Source: Pseudomonadota bacterium
Lineage (GTDB): Bacteria; Pseudomonadota; Gammaproteobacteria; Eutrophobiales; Eutrophobiaceae
DNA length: 64,000 nt
Assembly: GCA_013112535.1 (NCBI GenBank)
Contig: JABFGI010000003.1
Coordinates: 206,895-270,894, forward strand
Reading direction: 5' to 3'
The translations under genes were made by a program, and so were the position numbers. Shown here one piece after another: positions 46,162-55,612 of this stretch (its first letter is position 1; each line of letters opens with the position of its first letter). A model generated the notes under the pieces. That model searched no databases, was not told where the DNA came from, and saw only the letters and a list, made by a program, of their open reading frames with translations.

Positions 46162-46201
46162 TCTCTCACTACCATCAGGTAGTTCTTAAACAATAACGAA
46201 T

Positions 46202-46225
46202 CTCTTTCAGCGTGTGCTGAGAGGG
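46202..46225 (+). promoter_or_regulatory. Strong hairpin upstream of czcC
   Basis: CTCTTTCAGC (46202-46211) pairs over 10 bp with GCTGAGAGGG (46216-46225) around the loop GTGT (two G-T pairs). It lies between the small secreted protein gene and the TolC-type gene. A further stem ACTACC-ATCA-GGTAGT lies at 46168-46183. Confidence 0.6.
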
Positions 46226-46253
46226 TATGTCTTTTGATTGACGAGATTTAACT

Positions 46254-47591
46254 ATGGTTCTTAAAACTTATGTATTTACTGTTGCATGCTTTATTCATGT
46301 AACAGTCATGGCTGTTGATGATGAACTCTTATTGCCACCGACAATGGCACCGGAAGAATTTGATCAACCAATGGTTCAACCCACGGGTGAACTTTCGTTT
46401 CAGCAAGCAATTGTTCTGACGTTGAAACACAATCCGGAATTAGCGACGTATGCATGGACGATACGTTCTAAAGAAATAGATCAAATCGAAGCAGGGTTGT
46501 TACCGAATCCGGAAGCCGAAATTGAATTAGAAAATTTTGCGGGCTCTGGTGATATCGGTGCATTCAAATCAGCGGAAACCACTATTGCACTCAGCCAGGT
46601 TATTGAGCTGGGAGATAAACGGATGAAGCGTCGACAGCTTGCATCAACGGATCGTGATCTTGCTCGCTGGGACTATGAAGTTAAACGCGTTGATTTGTTA
46701 TCACAAACTGCAGTTTTCTTTGCTGATGTTTTAGGCCAGCAAGAAAAACTCACAATAGCCAACGAGATAAATGAATTGGCTGATGAGATTTATCTAACGG
46801 TAAAGAAGCGCGTGGAAGCAGGGAAAGTTTCCCCACTTGAAGAGATTAAAGCAAGAGTAGAGCTTTCCAAGACACGCCTGAGTCAGATGAATGCCGAACG
46901 ACAATTAGCCATATCAAAACAAAACCTGGTGTCAGGCTGGGGCGGAACAGAGGTTAGCTTCAATAGGGTATTGGGTGACTTCTACAATATACCTGCTTTG
47001 CCGGAGTTAGCTTTAATTGTCAGCAAACTTAACAATAACCCAGATATTGCACGATGGGCGACAGAAGTCAGTCGTCATCAAAATGCCATTAACCTCGCAC
47101 AAGCAGATACCATTCCGGACATTTCTGTCAGTGCGGGTTTGCGTCATCTCAATGAGTCTGATGATGTCGCTGCGGTTGCCAGTATTTCTATTCCGTTATT
47201 TATTTTTAATAACAAGCAAACCGGTGTGCAACGATCAGAAGTTGGACTTAGTCGCGCATCAAAAGAACAAGCTGTGACTGAAACACGATTACGTTCTGCA
47301 CTACTTATTGCTTATCAACGTTTAAATATCCTTCACCAGGAAGTGACAACACTAAAAAGTGAAATCCTGCCCGGAGCTGAAGAGGCATTTAACGCGTCAA
47401 CAAAAATTTACCGTTTAGGCAAACTGGATTTATTAAGTTTATTAGATGCACAACGCACCTACTTTGAAACACGACAACAATATGTTGATGCCGTGACTGA
47501 GTATCACCGGGTTGTCGTCGCAATTGAGCGATTGATTGGATCATCGTTAGGTGATCGCACTGATTATATTGCTGAGGAGGCAATCAGATGA
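46254..47591 (+). CDS. Outer membrane channel of an RND metal efflux pump (CzcC-like)
   Basis: A 445 aa TolC-family protein with a signal peptide (ending near VMA) and two long repeats of helical segments (ALTLKHNPELATYAW-like; YRLGKLDLLSLLDAQRTYFE). The ISLP...IFNNKQTG region and the EVNL pattern match CzcC-type channels. It takes part in the tripartite pump with the adaptor (overlap ATGA) and RND genes downstream. Confidence 0.92.
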   Translation: MVLKTYVFTVACFIHVTVMAVDDELLLPPTMAPEEFDQPMVQPTGELSFQQAIVLTLKHNPELATYAWTIRSKEIDQIEAGLLPNPEAEIELENFAGSGDIGAFKSAETTIALSQVIELGDKRMKRRQLASTDRDLARWDYEVKRVDLLSQTAVFFADVLGQQEKLTIANEINELADEIYLTVKKRVEAGKVSPLEEIKARVELSKTRLSQMNAERQLAISKQNLVSGWGGTEVSFNRVLGDFYNIPALPELALIVSKLNNNPDIARWATEVSRHQNAINLAQADTIPDISVSAGLRHLNESDDVAAVASISIPLFIFNNKQTGVQRSEVGLSRASKEQAVTETRLRSALLIAYQRLNILHQEVTTLKSEILPGAEEAFNASTKIYRLGKLDLLSLLDAQRTYFETRQQYVDAVTEYHRVVVAIERLIGSSLGDRTDYIAEEAIR

Positions 47592-48766
47592 AATTTTTAT
47601 GGAGTATCACTATCAGTATAGGTTTATTACTTAGCTTTAATACTTATGCGCAAGAAGAACATGATCATGAACATGATGAACCTTCTCATGCAGAGCAAGG
47701 TGAAGATGAACATGAAGAACATCTCGTGCTCTCAGAAAAGGAAATTGAAGAGTTTGAAATCAAATTAGATAAAGCAGGGAGCGGCAGTATTAAAGAAACT
47801 CTGACTCTACCAGGTGAAATTACACATGATCCGGATCATTTAATTCATATTGTTCCGCGTGTTTCCGGTATTACCAAACAAGTTTATAAAACGTTAGGTG
47901 ATAATGTTAAGACAGGTGAATTATTAGCCACTTTATCCAGTAGGGAACTAGCTGAGATCAAGGCACAAACAGAAGCTGCAAAGAGTCGTTATGATTTAGC
48001 TATAAAGACGTATGAACGTGAGAAAAATTTAAAAAAGGAAGGCTTAACTTCCGATAGGGAATTTCAAGAAGCACAACAAGTTAAAGATAATGCTTATATT
48101 GAGTATAAGCTGGCTAAACAAAAATTACGTGCTATCGGTATCGAACAAGTTAACAATCAATGTAATGATGATTGTGATTTAACCTTGTATGAAATACGTT
48201 CGCCTGGTGATGGTGTGATTACTGAAAAGCATGTTGTTCAAGGAGAATTATTAAATAATGAGAGTCTACCGTTTGTCATAGCTAAGCTTGACCATGTTTG
48301 GGTCAATCTAACCGTTTATCAAAAAGATCTAGTAAAGATAAAGACTGGTCAGCAAGCCTTGGTAGTTTCGGGTTATGGTATTCCTGATATTGAAAGTGTT
48401 ATTGAATATATCAGTCCAAAGGTCTCCGAAGAAACACGAAGTGCTACTGCGCGAATTGTTATAAATAACACAGATCAAAAATGGCGGCCGGGATTGTTCG
48501 TTTCGGTCGTTGTCACATTATCAGACTTTACCAGTGACATCGTTATTCCAAAAACAGCCATCGAGTCCATCGATAATCACCCCGTTGTCTTTATTAAAAC
48601 TGAAGAAGGGTTTGAGCCACATTCTGTGAAACTGGGCCGCAGTGATACGACACATGTTGAAGTATTGGATGGCTTACATGAAGGCGAACAATACGTGACT
48701 AAAAATGCATTTGTATTAAAAGCACAAATGCAAAAGGCATCGTTTGGCGATGGCCATGGTCACTAG
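47588..48766 (+). CDS. RND efflux periplasmic adaptor (CzcB-like)
   Basis: A 392 aa membrane fusion protein. A signal peptide is followed by a His/Asp/Glu-rich region (EEHDHEHDEPSHAEQGEDEH) that probably binds metal, then the barrel-sandwich/alpha-hairpin core (HIVPRVSGITKQVYKTLGD, SRELAEIKAQTEAAKSRYDL) and beta-barrel domain. It bridges CzcC and CzcA. The ATG overlaps the czcC stop by 4 bp. Confidence 0.92.
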   Translation: MKFLWSITISIGLLLSFNTYAQEEHDHEHDEPSHAEQGEDEHEEHLVLSEKEIEEFEIKLDKAGSGSIKETLTLPGEITHDPDHLIHIVPRVSGITKQVYKTLGDNVKTGELLATLSSRELAEIKAQTEAAKSRYDLAIKTYEREKNLKKEGLTSDREFQEAQQVKDNAYIEYKLAKQKLRAIGIEQVNNQCNDDCDLTLYEIRSPGDGVITEKHVVQGELLNNESLPFVIAKLDHVWVNLTVYQKDLVKIKTGQQALVVSGYGIPDIESVIEYISPKVSEETRSATARIVINNTDQKWRPGLFVSVVVTLSDFTSDIVIPKTAIESIDNHPVVFIKTEEGFEPHSVKLGRSDTTHVEVLDGLHEGEQYVTKNAFVLKAQMQKASFGDGHGH

Positions 48767-48794
48767 TTGAAAAACAAAAAGAGAATTCAAAACA

Positions 48795-51700
48795 ATGATT
48801 GATAAATTAATCGACTTTAGTCTGCAAAACCGATTGCTGATGGTGTTGTTTGCCATCATGGTTATGATCGCCGGTTATCGTGCTTACACACAATTACCGA
48901 TTGATGCCTTTCCTGATGTATCACCAAATCTGGTGCAAGTATTTACTGAAACGGAAGGACTAGCGCCGGAAGAAATCGAAATGTACGTCACCTATCCGGT
49001 GGAAGTGGCGATGACCGGACTGCCCGGTATTGATAATGTTCGCTCTGTTTCTAACTTTGGTTTGTCAGTCGTTAATGTCTACTTTGAAGATGACGTTGAT
49101 ATTTATTTTGCGCGTCAGTTAGTCAACGAACGTTTGCAGGAGGCAAGAGAACAAATTCCGGAAGGCTTTGGAGAACCCGTAATGGGGCCGATCTCTACCG
49201 GGATGGGGTTGATCCTGTTTTATTACCTTGAAGATACAACAGGTCAATACTCACTGATAGAACTACGCGAGATTCAGGACTGGATAGTCAAATTCAACTT
49301 ACAAACCGTTCCGGGCGTCACTGAGATCTTAGGTATAGGTGGTTTTGAAAAACAATTTCATGTTGAAATTAATCCCGATGCCTTATTGCGCTATTCCGTT
49401 TCATTGCATGATGTGATCGAACGTATCCGTGCCAACAATCTAAATGTCGGCGCACAATTTATCGAAAAGAACTCTGAAGAATTTATAGTCCGTTCTGTTG
49501 GCTTGGCCAAAGGCATCGATGATTTAAATAATATCGTCATTAAAACGGTTGATGGCAGTCCTATCTTTCTGGGTGATTTGGCGGATATCAAAACGGGCGG
49601 TGCCATACGCAGAGGCTTACAAACCCGCAATGGTGTTGAGGAAGTGATCGCCGGTATGGTGATTAAACTGTTTGGCACCAACTCTTCAACAGTGATTGCC
49701 GATGTAGAAAAAAGATTAGGTGAGATTAATAAAATATTACCGGAAGGGATTCGTATCGTTCCTTATTATGAACAAAAGAGTTTAGTCGAGGCATGTGTTA
49801 AAACTGTAACGGATGCTTTAGTTCAAGGTGTTGTGTTGGTTGTTCTTATCCTTCTATTATTTTTGGGTGCACTACGGCCCAGTTTTGTCGTTGCGATATC
49901 AATTCCATTTTCAGTCTTCTTTGCTTTGATAGGGATGTACGTTCTCGATATTTCGGCAAACCTGATGTCGTTTGGTGGCTTAGCCATTGCGATCGGCATG
50001 ATGGTCGATGGTGGTGTCGTCATGATTGAAAATGTTGATCGACTATTACGCAAAGCTGATTCCGAAGAAAGTGTCTTACATATCGTGGGGCGTGCCTGTC
50101 GTGAAGTAGGACGACCAATTGTCTTTGCGATTATCATTATCCTGATAGTGTTTCTTCCCTTATTTACCTTGCAAGGGGTTGAAGGAAAAACATTCGGACC
50201 ATTGGCGTACACAATTGCATTAGCGATGACAGGGTCATTGTTATTTGCGATCTTTATCGCGCCTGTGCTTGCCTCATTTGTCATGAACAAGCCCAAACAG
50301 AAAGAAAATGAAAATGAGGATGATCAAGTCCTCATCGTTAAATGGTTACTTAAAATTTATACTCCACTGGTGCGCTTTTTTGTTCATAACCGAATCATTG
50401 CGTTAATAGTCGCGTTTGTATTAATTGTTGTTGGCGGTGCAATCTTTCCACAACTGGGTGCTGAGTTCACACCAAAGTTAAATGAAGGAACGATAGTCGT
50501 TCGTTTAACCATGGCACCGTCTATTTCATTAAACGAAAGTAAACGCAATACCATGTTGGTTGAAAAGCGTTTACAAGAAGTTCCTGAAATTACCAAGGTC
50601 GTTACACGTATCGGTCGTGGTGAAGTGGGCGCACATGCTGATCCCACTAACTCCGCCGAGATGTATGTCATCCTGAAACCAAATACGGAATGGCGTAAGC
50701 CTAAAGATCAATCTTTTATCGAAGAACAGATCAGAGAGAAAATTAAAAACATACCGGGTATTCAAGCTAACCTGACTCAACCAATTAAAATGACAGTTGA
50801 TGAATTGTTGGAGGGTGTGAGAGCAGAACTTGCAATTAAAGTATTTGGTGATGATCTGAATATTTTAAAACAAAAGGCCGATGATATAGCAGCTGTAATA
50901 CAAGAAGTAGAAGGTGCTGCGGATGTTCAAGTGGATCAAGTATCAGGTGTGCCACAACTTCGTATTCGTCCGGATAGACAAGCAATTGCCCGATACGGAT
51001 TAAACTTGGAGGATGTACAAAATGTGATTAGTGCCGCTGTCGGTGGTGTTTCTGCCGGACAAATCTTTGAAGGGATACGTCGTTTCGATATTTTTGTTCG
51101 ATACACACCAGATGCAAGAGCAACAAAAGACGATATTAGACAAATATTGATCGAAACACCCGATGGGGTAAAAGTTCCCCTTGAGCAGGTTGCATTGGTT
51201 GAAGAGTTGGTTGGCCAAAGACAAATCACACGCCAAAACAATCAACGTTTTATTACGGTACAAAGCAATGTTGTCGGTCGTGATATTGTGACCTTTGTTG
51301 AAGAAGCGCAACAACAAATTGATCAAAGTGTTGAGTTACCTCCTGGTTATCTGGTGACATGGGGTGGGCAGTATCGTTTGCAACAGGAAGCAAATAAGCG
51401 TTTAGCTATCGTTATCCCCGTTACGTTACTATTAATATTTATCATGCTTTATAGCAGTTTTAATTCATTTAAAAATGCAACATTGATCTTCTTCAATATT
51501 CCGTTGGCACTGGTAGGAGGAGTAGTCGCTTTATGGGTAAGCGGACAAAATCTTTCTGTACCGGCCTCTGTCGGGTTTATCTCACTCTTTGGTATCGCAT
51601 TAATGAATGGCATTGTACTGGTAACATACTTTAATCAATTATTAGAGAAGGGAATGAGTATAGATGAAGTATCTATCCATGGAGCATGTCTTAGATTAAG

Positions 51701-51893
51701 ACCTGTTTTGATGACAGCAATAACAACGATACTGGCAATGATTCCACTATTACTCTCTACAGGTACAGGTAGTGAAGTTCAACGTCCATTGGCGACGGTT
51801 GTAGTTGGTGGGATTGTAACATCTACCATATTAACCTTACTGGTTATACCGGCACTTTATAAATGGTTTGCGGTTAGAGTAGAGAGTAATTAA
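48795..51893 (+). CDS. HME-type RND efflux pump (CzcA/CusA family)
   Basis: A 1032 aa inner-membrane proton-driven transporter with 12 TM helices in two halves and two large periplasmic loops. The PIDAFPDVSPNLVQVFTET start, the AIGMMVDGGVVMIENVDRL motif in TM4 and the FISLFGIALMNGIVLVT motif in TM10 are HME-RND signatures. The company of two CDF proteins suggests divalent cations (Zn, Co, Cd, Ni), but this is inference. Cargo specificity is not fixed by the sequence. Confidence 0.93.
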   Translation: MIDKLIDFSLQNRLLMVLFAIMVMIAGYRAYTQLPIDAFPDVSPNLVQVFTETEGLAPEEIEMYVTYPVEVAMTGLPGIDNVRSVSNFGLSVVNVYFEDDVDIYFARQLVNERLQEAREQIPEGFGEPVMGPISTGMGLILFYYLEDTTGQYSLIELREIQDWIVKFNLQTVPGVTEILGIGGFEKQFHVEINPDALLRYSVSLHDVIERIRANNLNVGAQFIEKNSEEFIVRSVGLAKGIDDLNNIVIKTVDGSPIFLGDLADIKTGGAIRRGLQTRNGVEEVIAGMVIKLFGTNSSTVIADVEKRLGEINKILPEGIRIVPYYEQKSLVEACVKTVTDALVQGVVLVVLILLLFLGALRPSFVVAISIPFSVFFALIGMYVLDISANLMSFGGLAIAIGMMVDGGVVMIENVDRLLRKADSEESVLHIVGRACREVGRPIVFAIIIILIVFLPLFTLQGVEGKTFGPLAYTIALAMTGSLLFAIFIAPVLASFVMNKPKQKENENEDDQVLIVKWLLKIYTPLVRFFVHNRIIALIVAFVLIVVGGAIFPQLGAEFTPKLNEGTIVVRLTMAPSISLNESKRNTMLVEKRLQEVPEITKVVTRIGRGEVGAHADPTNSAEMYVILKPNTEWRKPKDQSFIEEQIREKIKNIPGIQANLTQPIKMTVDELLEGVRAELAIKVFGDDLNILKQKADDIAAVIQEVEGAADVQVDQVSGVPQLRIRPDRQAIARYGLNLEDVQNVISAAVGGVSAGQIFEGIRRFDIFVRYTPDARATKDDIRQILIETPDGVKVPLEQVALVEELVGQRQITRQNNQRFITVQSNVVGRDIVTFVEEAQQQIDQSVELPPGYLVTWGGQYRLQQEANKRLAIVIPVTLLLIFIMLYSSFNSFKNATLIFFNIPLALVGGVVALWVSGQNLSVPASVGFISLFGIALMNGIVLVTYFNQLLEKGMSIDEVSIHGACLRLRPVLMTAITTILAMIPLLLSTGTGSEVQRPLATVVVGGIVTSTILTLLVIPALYKWFAVRVESN

Positions 51894-51920
51894 AGTTAAG
51901 AAAAACATTAGTAAAATATT

Positions 51921-52856
51921 ATGAGTGCATCTCACACACATAACCATCATGCAAACATAGATGAAACGAATGGTGTTCAACGGTTAATCCTTGCGCTATT
52001 TGTAAACCTTGTGCTGACCGTCGTGCAAGTCATTGGTGGAATCATTTCGGGAAGTCTTGCACTAGTTGCTGATGCACTTCATAACTTTAGTGATGCTGCC
52101 GCGCTCTTAATCGCGCTTATTGCCAGGAAATGGGCAGAGAAACCTGCGGATGAAAACCGCACCTTTGGCTACAAGCGTGCTGAATTAATCGGGGCAATGA
52201 TTAATTTAACTACCTTGATCTTGATTGGTATCTATCTACTGTTTGAGGCTGTCATGCGTGTTTTTGAACCTGAACCGATTGCGGGTTGGATTGTGGTTAT
52301 CATTGCATGTGTTGCCCTGGTTGTAGATGTCATTACTGCAGTACTTACTTATGCTATGTCAAAAGACAGTTTCAATATTCGTGCAGCCTTTTTACATAAT
52401 GTGGCAGATGCACTGAGTAGTGTCGCTGTCATTATCGCAGGCACACTTATCATTTTTTATGAATGGTACATCGTTGATACAATTTGTACTTTTCTAATTG
52501 CAGGCTATGTTCTTTTCCATGGTTATATCGAAATCAAATCAGTGATTAGGATTTTGATGCAAAGTGTACCGGCCGATATTGATATTAATGAAGTGACCAA
52601 GAGATTAGAGGAGATTGAAAATATAAAGGAAGTTCACCATTTGCATGTGTGGGAATTAAATGAACATGAACGATCACTCGAAGCGCATGTTGTGATTACT
52701 GAGTCAGGGCATCAGGATGCGGAAATCATCAAAGGCCAAATAAAAGATATCTTATATGAATCATTTCATATCTCGCATTCAACTATTGAATTTGAGTATG
52801 AAAGCCAGTCAGAAAATAATAACTGTTGTGATAATTCAATTATTACTCCTCATTGA
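51921..52856 (+). CDS. Cation diffusion facilitator (CzcD/ZitB-like)
   Basis: A 311 aa CDF exporter with six TM helices. Metal sites: His-rich N-terminus (SHTHNHH), LVADALHNFSDAAALLIAL in TM2 (H and D) and HNVADALSSV in TM5. The cytoplasmic C-terminal domain (VHHLHVWELNEHERSLEAHVV) is intact. It pumps Zn or related cations into the periplasm, feeding the RND pump. Confidence 0.93.
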   Translation: MSASHTHNHHANIDETNGVQRLILALFVNLVLTVVQVIGGIISGSLALVADALHNFSDAAALLIALIARKWAEKPADENRTFGYKRAELIGAMINLTTLILIGIYLLFEAVMRVFEPEPIAGWIVVIIACVALVVDVITAVLTYAMSKDSFNIRAAFLHNVADALSSVAVIIAGTLIIFYEWYIVDTICTFLIAGYVLFHGYIEIKSVIRILMQSVPADIDINEVTKRLEEIENIKEVHHLHVWELNEHERSLEAHVVITESGHQDAEIIKGQIKDILYESFHISHSTIEFEYESQSENNNCCDNSIITPH

Positions 52857-52877
52857 TAAATTGGAAACTAAGATGTT

Positions 52878-53480
52878 ATGAGTGATTGCGGCTGTCATGA
52901 TGATATAGATCCAAAGAACCAACGTAATCTCTTAATCATTGTATTAGTGATTAATGGGGTTATGTTTTTATTTGAATTTGCATTTGGTTTGTATGCTGAG
53001 TCAACGGGGTTACTCGCTGATTCACTCGATATGTTAGCGGATGCAATGGTATATGCATCGGCATTATACGTCATAGGTAAAACGGCAATGGCTAAAGCGA
53101 ATTCAGCCATGTTGAGTGGCATGCTTCAAATGCTACTTGGATTCGGAATAATATTTGAAGTTATTCGACGCTTCTTATATGGCAGTGAACCAATTTCTAC
53201 CGTTATGATTGTTATTTCATTATTCGCCTTAACCGCAAATGTTGTTTGTCTTGTATTACTGAATAAACATAAACAGGGTGAGGTACACATGCGTGCCACC
53301 TGGATCTTTTCGAAGAACGATGTGATTGCAAATTTAGGTGTCATTACTGCCGGAATATTGGTGGCGTATTTTGAATCAGCATTACCTGATTTAATCATTG
53401 GCGCAATAATTTCATCGGTTGTGCTATATGGGAGTTACCAAATTTTAAGAGAAGCAATGAGTTCTCGTTCATCAATTTAG
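52878..53480 (+). CDS. CDF-superfamily cation transporter without C-terminal domain
   Basis: A 200 aa protein with about six TM helices and TM2 motif LLADSLDMLADAMVYASALY plus TM5 SKNDVIANLGVI, but no soluble C-terminal domain. The N-terminus has SDCGCHDDID. This short CDF class (DmeF-like core or Co/Zn/Cd transporter fragment) is common beside efflux operons. The MSDCGC start has weak SD. A partner for 51921-52856 is possible. Confidence 0.8.
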   Translation: MSDCGCHDDIDPKNQRNLLIIVLVINGVMFLFEFAFGLYAESTGLLADSLDMLADAMVYASALYVIGKTAMAKANSAMLSGMLQMLLGFGIIFEVIRRFLYGSEPISTVMIVISLFALTANVVCLVLLNKHKQGEVHMRATWIFSKNDVIANLGVITAGILVAYFESALPDLIIGAIISSVVLYGSYQILREAMSSRSSI

Positions 53481-53509
53481 GGTAAAAATATATATTTTAT
53501 CGACCACAC

Positions 53510-53541
53510 TTGACTCTATAGTTAACTTCAGGGTTTATACT
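53510..53541 (+). promoter_or_regulatory. MerR-type promoter/operator
   Basis: TTGACT (53510-53515) and TATACT (53536-53541) are separated by 20 bp, longer than normal and typical of MerR-activated promoters. The spacer holds the dyad CTATAGTTAACTTCAGGG, which resembles PbrR/CadR operators. It lies upstream of the MerR gene itself, so the operon is autoregulated. Confidence 0.8.
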
Positions 53542-53574
53542 TAACTCATCAATAACAGTAGAGGCATTATACCC

Positions 53575-53976
53575 ATGTATTCCATAGGACAGATTGCCAA
53601 AAAATCCGGAATTAGCGTTGAAACAATTCGCTACTATGAAAAAGAAGGGTTACTTGAAAAGCCACAAAGAAAGGAAAGTGGTTATCGTCAGTATAACGGC
53701 GATGCGATAGATAGACTCTTTTTTATACAACAGGCGAAGGAGCTTGGATTCTCTTTAAAAGAGATAGGTGAATTACTGTCCATTAAATCTGATGCAAACA
53801 CGGTATGCAGTGATGTTAAATATTTAGCTGAAGATAAATTAAGCGATATTGAAAATAAAATTAAAATGTTGCGGCGAATGGAAAAAAGTTTAAAGAAATT
53901 AGTTGATGCTTGTCCAGGTGAGGCACCTATTAGCGATTGTCCTATCCTCGATTCATTAGGGAAGAGGAGTACATAA
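53575..53976 (+). CDS. MerR-family heavy metal regulator (PbrR/MerR-like)
   Basis: A 133 aa regulator: HTH (YSIGQIAKKSGISVETIRYY), coiled-coil dimer helix and metal loop. C78, C113 and C122 match the spacing of the metal cysteines in MerR and in the PbrR branch, so Hg(II), Pb(II) or Cd(II) sensing is likely. It is the first gene of an operon with the MerC/thioredoxin-like gene starting 1 bp later and shares a PbrR-like operator. Confidence 0.9.
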   Translation: MYSIGQIAKKSGISVETIRYYEKEGLLEKPQRKESGYRQYNGDAIDRLFFIQQAKELGFSLKEIGELLSIKSDANTVCSDVKYLAEDKLSDIENKIKMLRRMEKSLKKLVDACPGEAPISDCPILDSLGKRST

Positions 53977-53977
53977 C

Positions 53978-54724
53978 GTGCCATTAGTAGAGTTCGTGTA
54001 CGAGAAAGGCTGTCCAAATGTTAAGCCAACTCGTCAGTTGTTATTGCAAGCATTTTCAAAAATTAATATGAAACCTCATTGGCAGGAATGGGAGGTGAAC
54101 GACTCATTATCTCCAGACTATGTCCGTCATTATGGTTCGCCAACAATCCTGGTTAACGGAATCGACATTGATGAATCAAAAGATTCAAATAATGCTAAGC
54201 AATGTCGATTATATGCACAATCTGATAAAGCATTTAGTGGTGTTCCACCTCTGGAGAAAATCATCAGTGCAATTCAAAAAGCAATAACGGAAGAGCGTGG
54301 TGTCAATCAAATTTCGGGGTCAAGTTTAAAAATAACAGCAATACCCGTCATGTTGCTCGCTTTATTGCCGAAGGTAGTTTGTCCATTTTGTTGGCCGTTG
54401 TATACCGGCATGTTAGGTGCGATAGGAGTAAATTTCATTAATTACACACCGTATCTATTTCCGTTGTTAACTTTGTTTTTAATATTAACCATTGCAGGTT
54501 TAGTAGTTGGTGCGAAGGGAAACAAACAATATAAGCCAGTTTATCTTGGCGTACTTTCTTCTATTTTTATTTTACTTGGAAAATCTTTGTTTGAAACGAA
54601 TGTACTAATTTACTCAGGCATTGCTGGATTAATAGTGTCTGTTATATGGCAATCAAGAATCAAATCATCGGGTAATCGTGATTCCTGTTCTGCCTGTGAA
54701 GTTGAAACGAAATCGATTACCTAA
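53978..54724 (+). CDS. Thioredoxin-like/MerC-like fusion membrane protein
   Basis: A 248 aa fusion. Residues 1-105 are a thioredoxin-like fold with CPN (C12) and HYGSPTILVNGIDI; residues 115-235 hold four TM helices with C135-P-F-C138-W-P (VCPFCWPLYTG), the vicinal Cys pair seen in MerC/MerT mercury importers; the tail CSACE adds two more cysteines. It probably moves or binds Hg(II) or another soft metal. Operon with the MerR gene and 54736-54999. Confidence 0.75.
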   Translation: MPLVEFVYEKGCPNVKPTRQLLLQAFSKINMKPHWQEWEVNDSLSPDYVRHYGSPTILVNGIDIDESKDSNNAKQCRLYAQSDKAFSGVPPLEKIISAIQKAITEERGVNQISGSSLKITAIPVMLLALLPKVVCPFCWPLYTGMLGAIGVNFINYTPYLFPLLTLFLILTIAGLVVGAKGNKQYKPVYLGVLSSIFILLGKSLFETNVLIYSGIAGLIVSVIWQSRIKSSGNRDSCSACEVETKSIT

Positions 54725-54735
54725 GGAGATATAAA

Positions 54736-54999
54736 ATGACTAAACGTAAAGTAGAAATATTCAGCGCAGGTTGCCCGGTTTGTCAGGAAACGATTGATTT
54801 AGTTAATGAGTTAGCCTGTCCATCCTGCGAGATAATTATTCACGATACACATGATGCTGATGTACAGTCTCGTATAAAAGAACTGGGGATAAAATCAGTG
54901 CCAGCTGTCGCTGTGAATGGCGTTTTGGCGGATTGTTGTCAGAGCAGGGGTGTAGATGCTGAAATGCTCAGAGTAGCTGGAATTGGTACACTTTTATAA
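54736..54999 (+). CDS. Small thioredoxin-like protein
   Basis: An 87 aa thioredoxin-fold protein with GCPVCQE (C13, C16), C28/C31 (CPSC) and C67/C68 (ADCCQS), followed by SVPAVAVNG. Six cysteines suggest soft metal binding, in the manner of MerP or a glutaredoxin. AAGGAGATATAAA precedes the ATG. Last gene of the MerR-controlled operon. Substrate unknown. Confidence 0.75.
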   Translation: MTKRKVEIFSAGCPVCQETIDLVNELACPSCEIIIHDTHDADVQSRIKELGIKSVPAVAVNGVLADCCQSRGVDAEMLRVAGIGTLL

Positions 55000-55036
55000 A
55001 AATTATGTGAATTTTAGAGAATTTTGATGTCAAAGA

Positions 55037-55050
55037 TTGATATTAATCAA
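55037..55050. promoter_or_regulatory. Perfect FNR/ANR-type box
   Basis: TTGAT-ATTA-ATCAA is the FNR/CRP-like consensus. Its centre (55043.5) is 41.5 bp before 55085, and TATATC (55071-55076) fits the -10 of a class II promoter starting there. The first gene of the Cus-type operon starts at 55107. Anaerobic induction of the pump is therefore suggested. Confidence 0.6.
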
Positions 55051-55106
55051 AAATTTATCGATAGTTCACTTATATCTTTAATATGGAATGAACTATAATT
55101 TCTAGT

Positions 55107-55538
55107 ATGTTGATACAACTTAAAAACAAACAACGCAAAAATGCGACATTAGCTTTGTCTGCCTTTATAGGTAGTTGGTTGTTGGTATTGTGTCAAACAT
55201 GCTTTGCATCTGATGATGACATTAATAATCATCATGAGCCAGTAGCTGAAATAGCAACTTCTTGTCATACACCTGAAACTATTGAGTTAGAAGAAATTAA
55301 TGTCGTAGATGATGAGCACTGTTTGGGAGTTTGTGATTGCGATGCTATGACAGTGACGTTCAGCTCAGACAAGAATTCTGAATTAAAAGATAAGACAAAA
55401 TTTTCATCTGATTTATATAACTATGTATCAAGTGAGATAAATATTTCAACTAGAGCTCCTCCAAATTATCGGATCTCTGCAATTCCCGATAGGGCAATCC
55501 TCCTTCCTCTTCAGACTTACAACGTACTTCTGATTTAA
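55107..55538 (+). CDS. Small secreted Cys/His protein of the Cus-type operon
   Basis: A 143 aa protein with a basic start, a signal peptide (ALSAFIGSWLLVLCQTCFA, cleavage near residue 35) and a soluble region with DDINNHHEP, TSCHTP, HCLGVCDCDA. Its end (RAPPNYRIS) recalls the proline end of 45850-46161, the equivalent gene of the other RND operon. No family recognised beyond this; a periplasmic metal-binding or sensor-type role is likely. Confidence 0.65.
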   Translation: MLIQLKNKQRKNATLALSAFIGSWLLVLCQTCFASDDDINNHHEPVAEIATSCHTPETIELEEINVVDDEHCLGVCDCDAMTVTFSSDKNSELKDKTKFSSDLYNYVSSEINISTRAPPNYRISAIPDRAILLPLQTYNVLLI

Positions 55539-55562
55539 ACATACCATACCTTGTGTTCGCTG

Positions 55563-55592
55563 ATTGATCGCGAGATCAATTGTCGTTTTTTT
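55563..55592 (+). terminator. Hairpin with U-run upstream of the TolC gene
   Basis: ATTGATC-GCGA-GATCAAT (GNRA-type tetraloop) is followed by TGTCG and a run of seven T. It lies between the small secreted protein gene and the outer membrane channel gene, so it may attenuate transcription into the pump genes. Confidence 0.65.
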
Positions 55593-55612
55593 ACTTGTGT
55601 TTGAGGTGTGTT

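Noticed and set aside
49823-50296. 157 aa antisense frame in the RND gene
   Set aside because: Shadow of the TM region; no supporting features.
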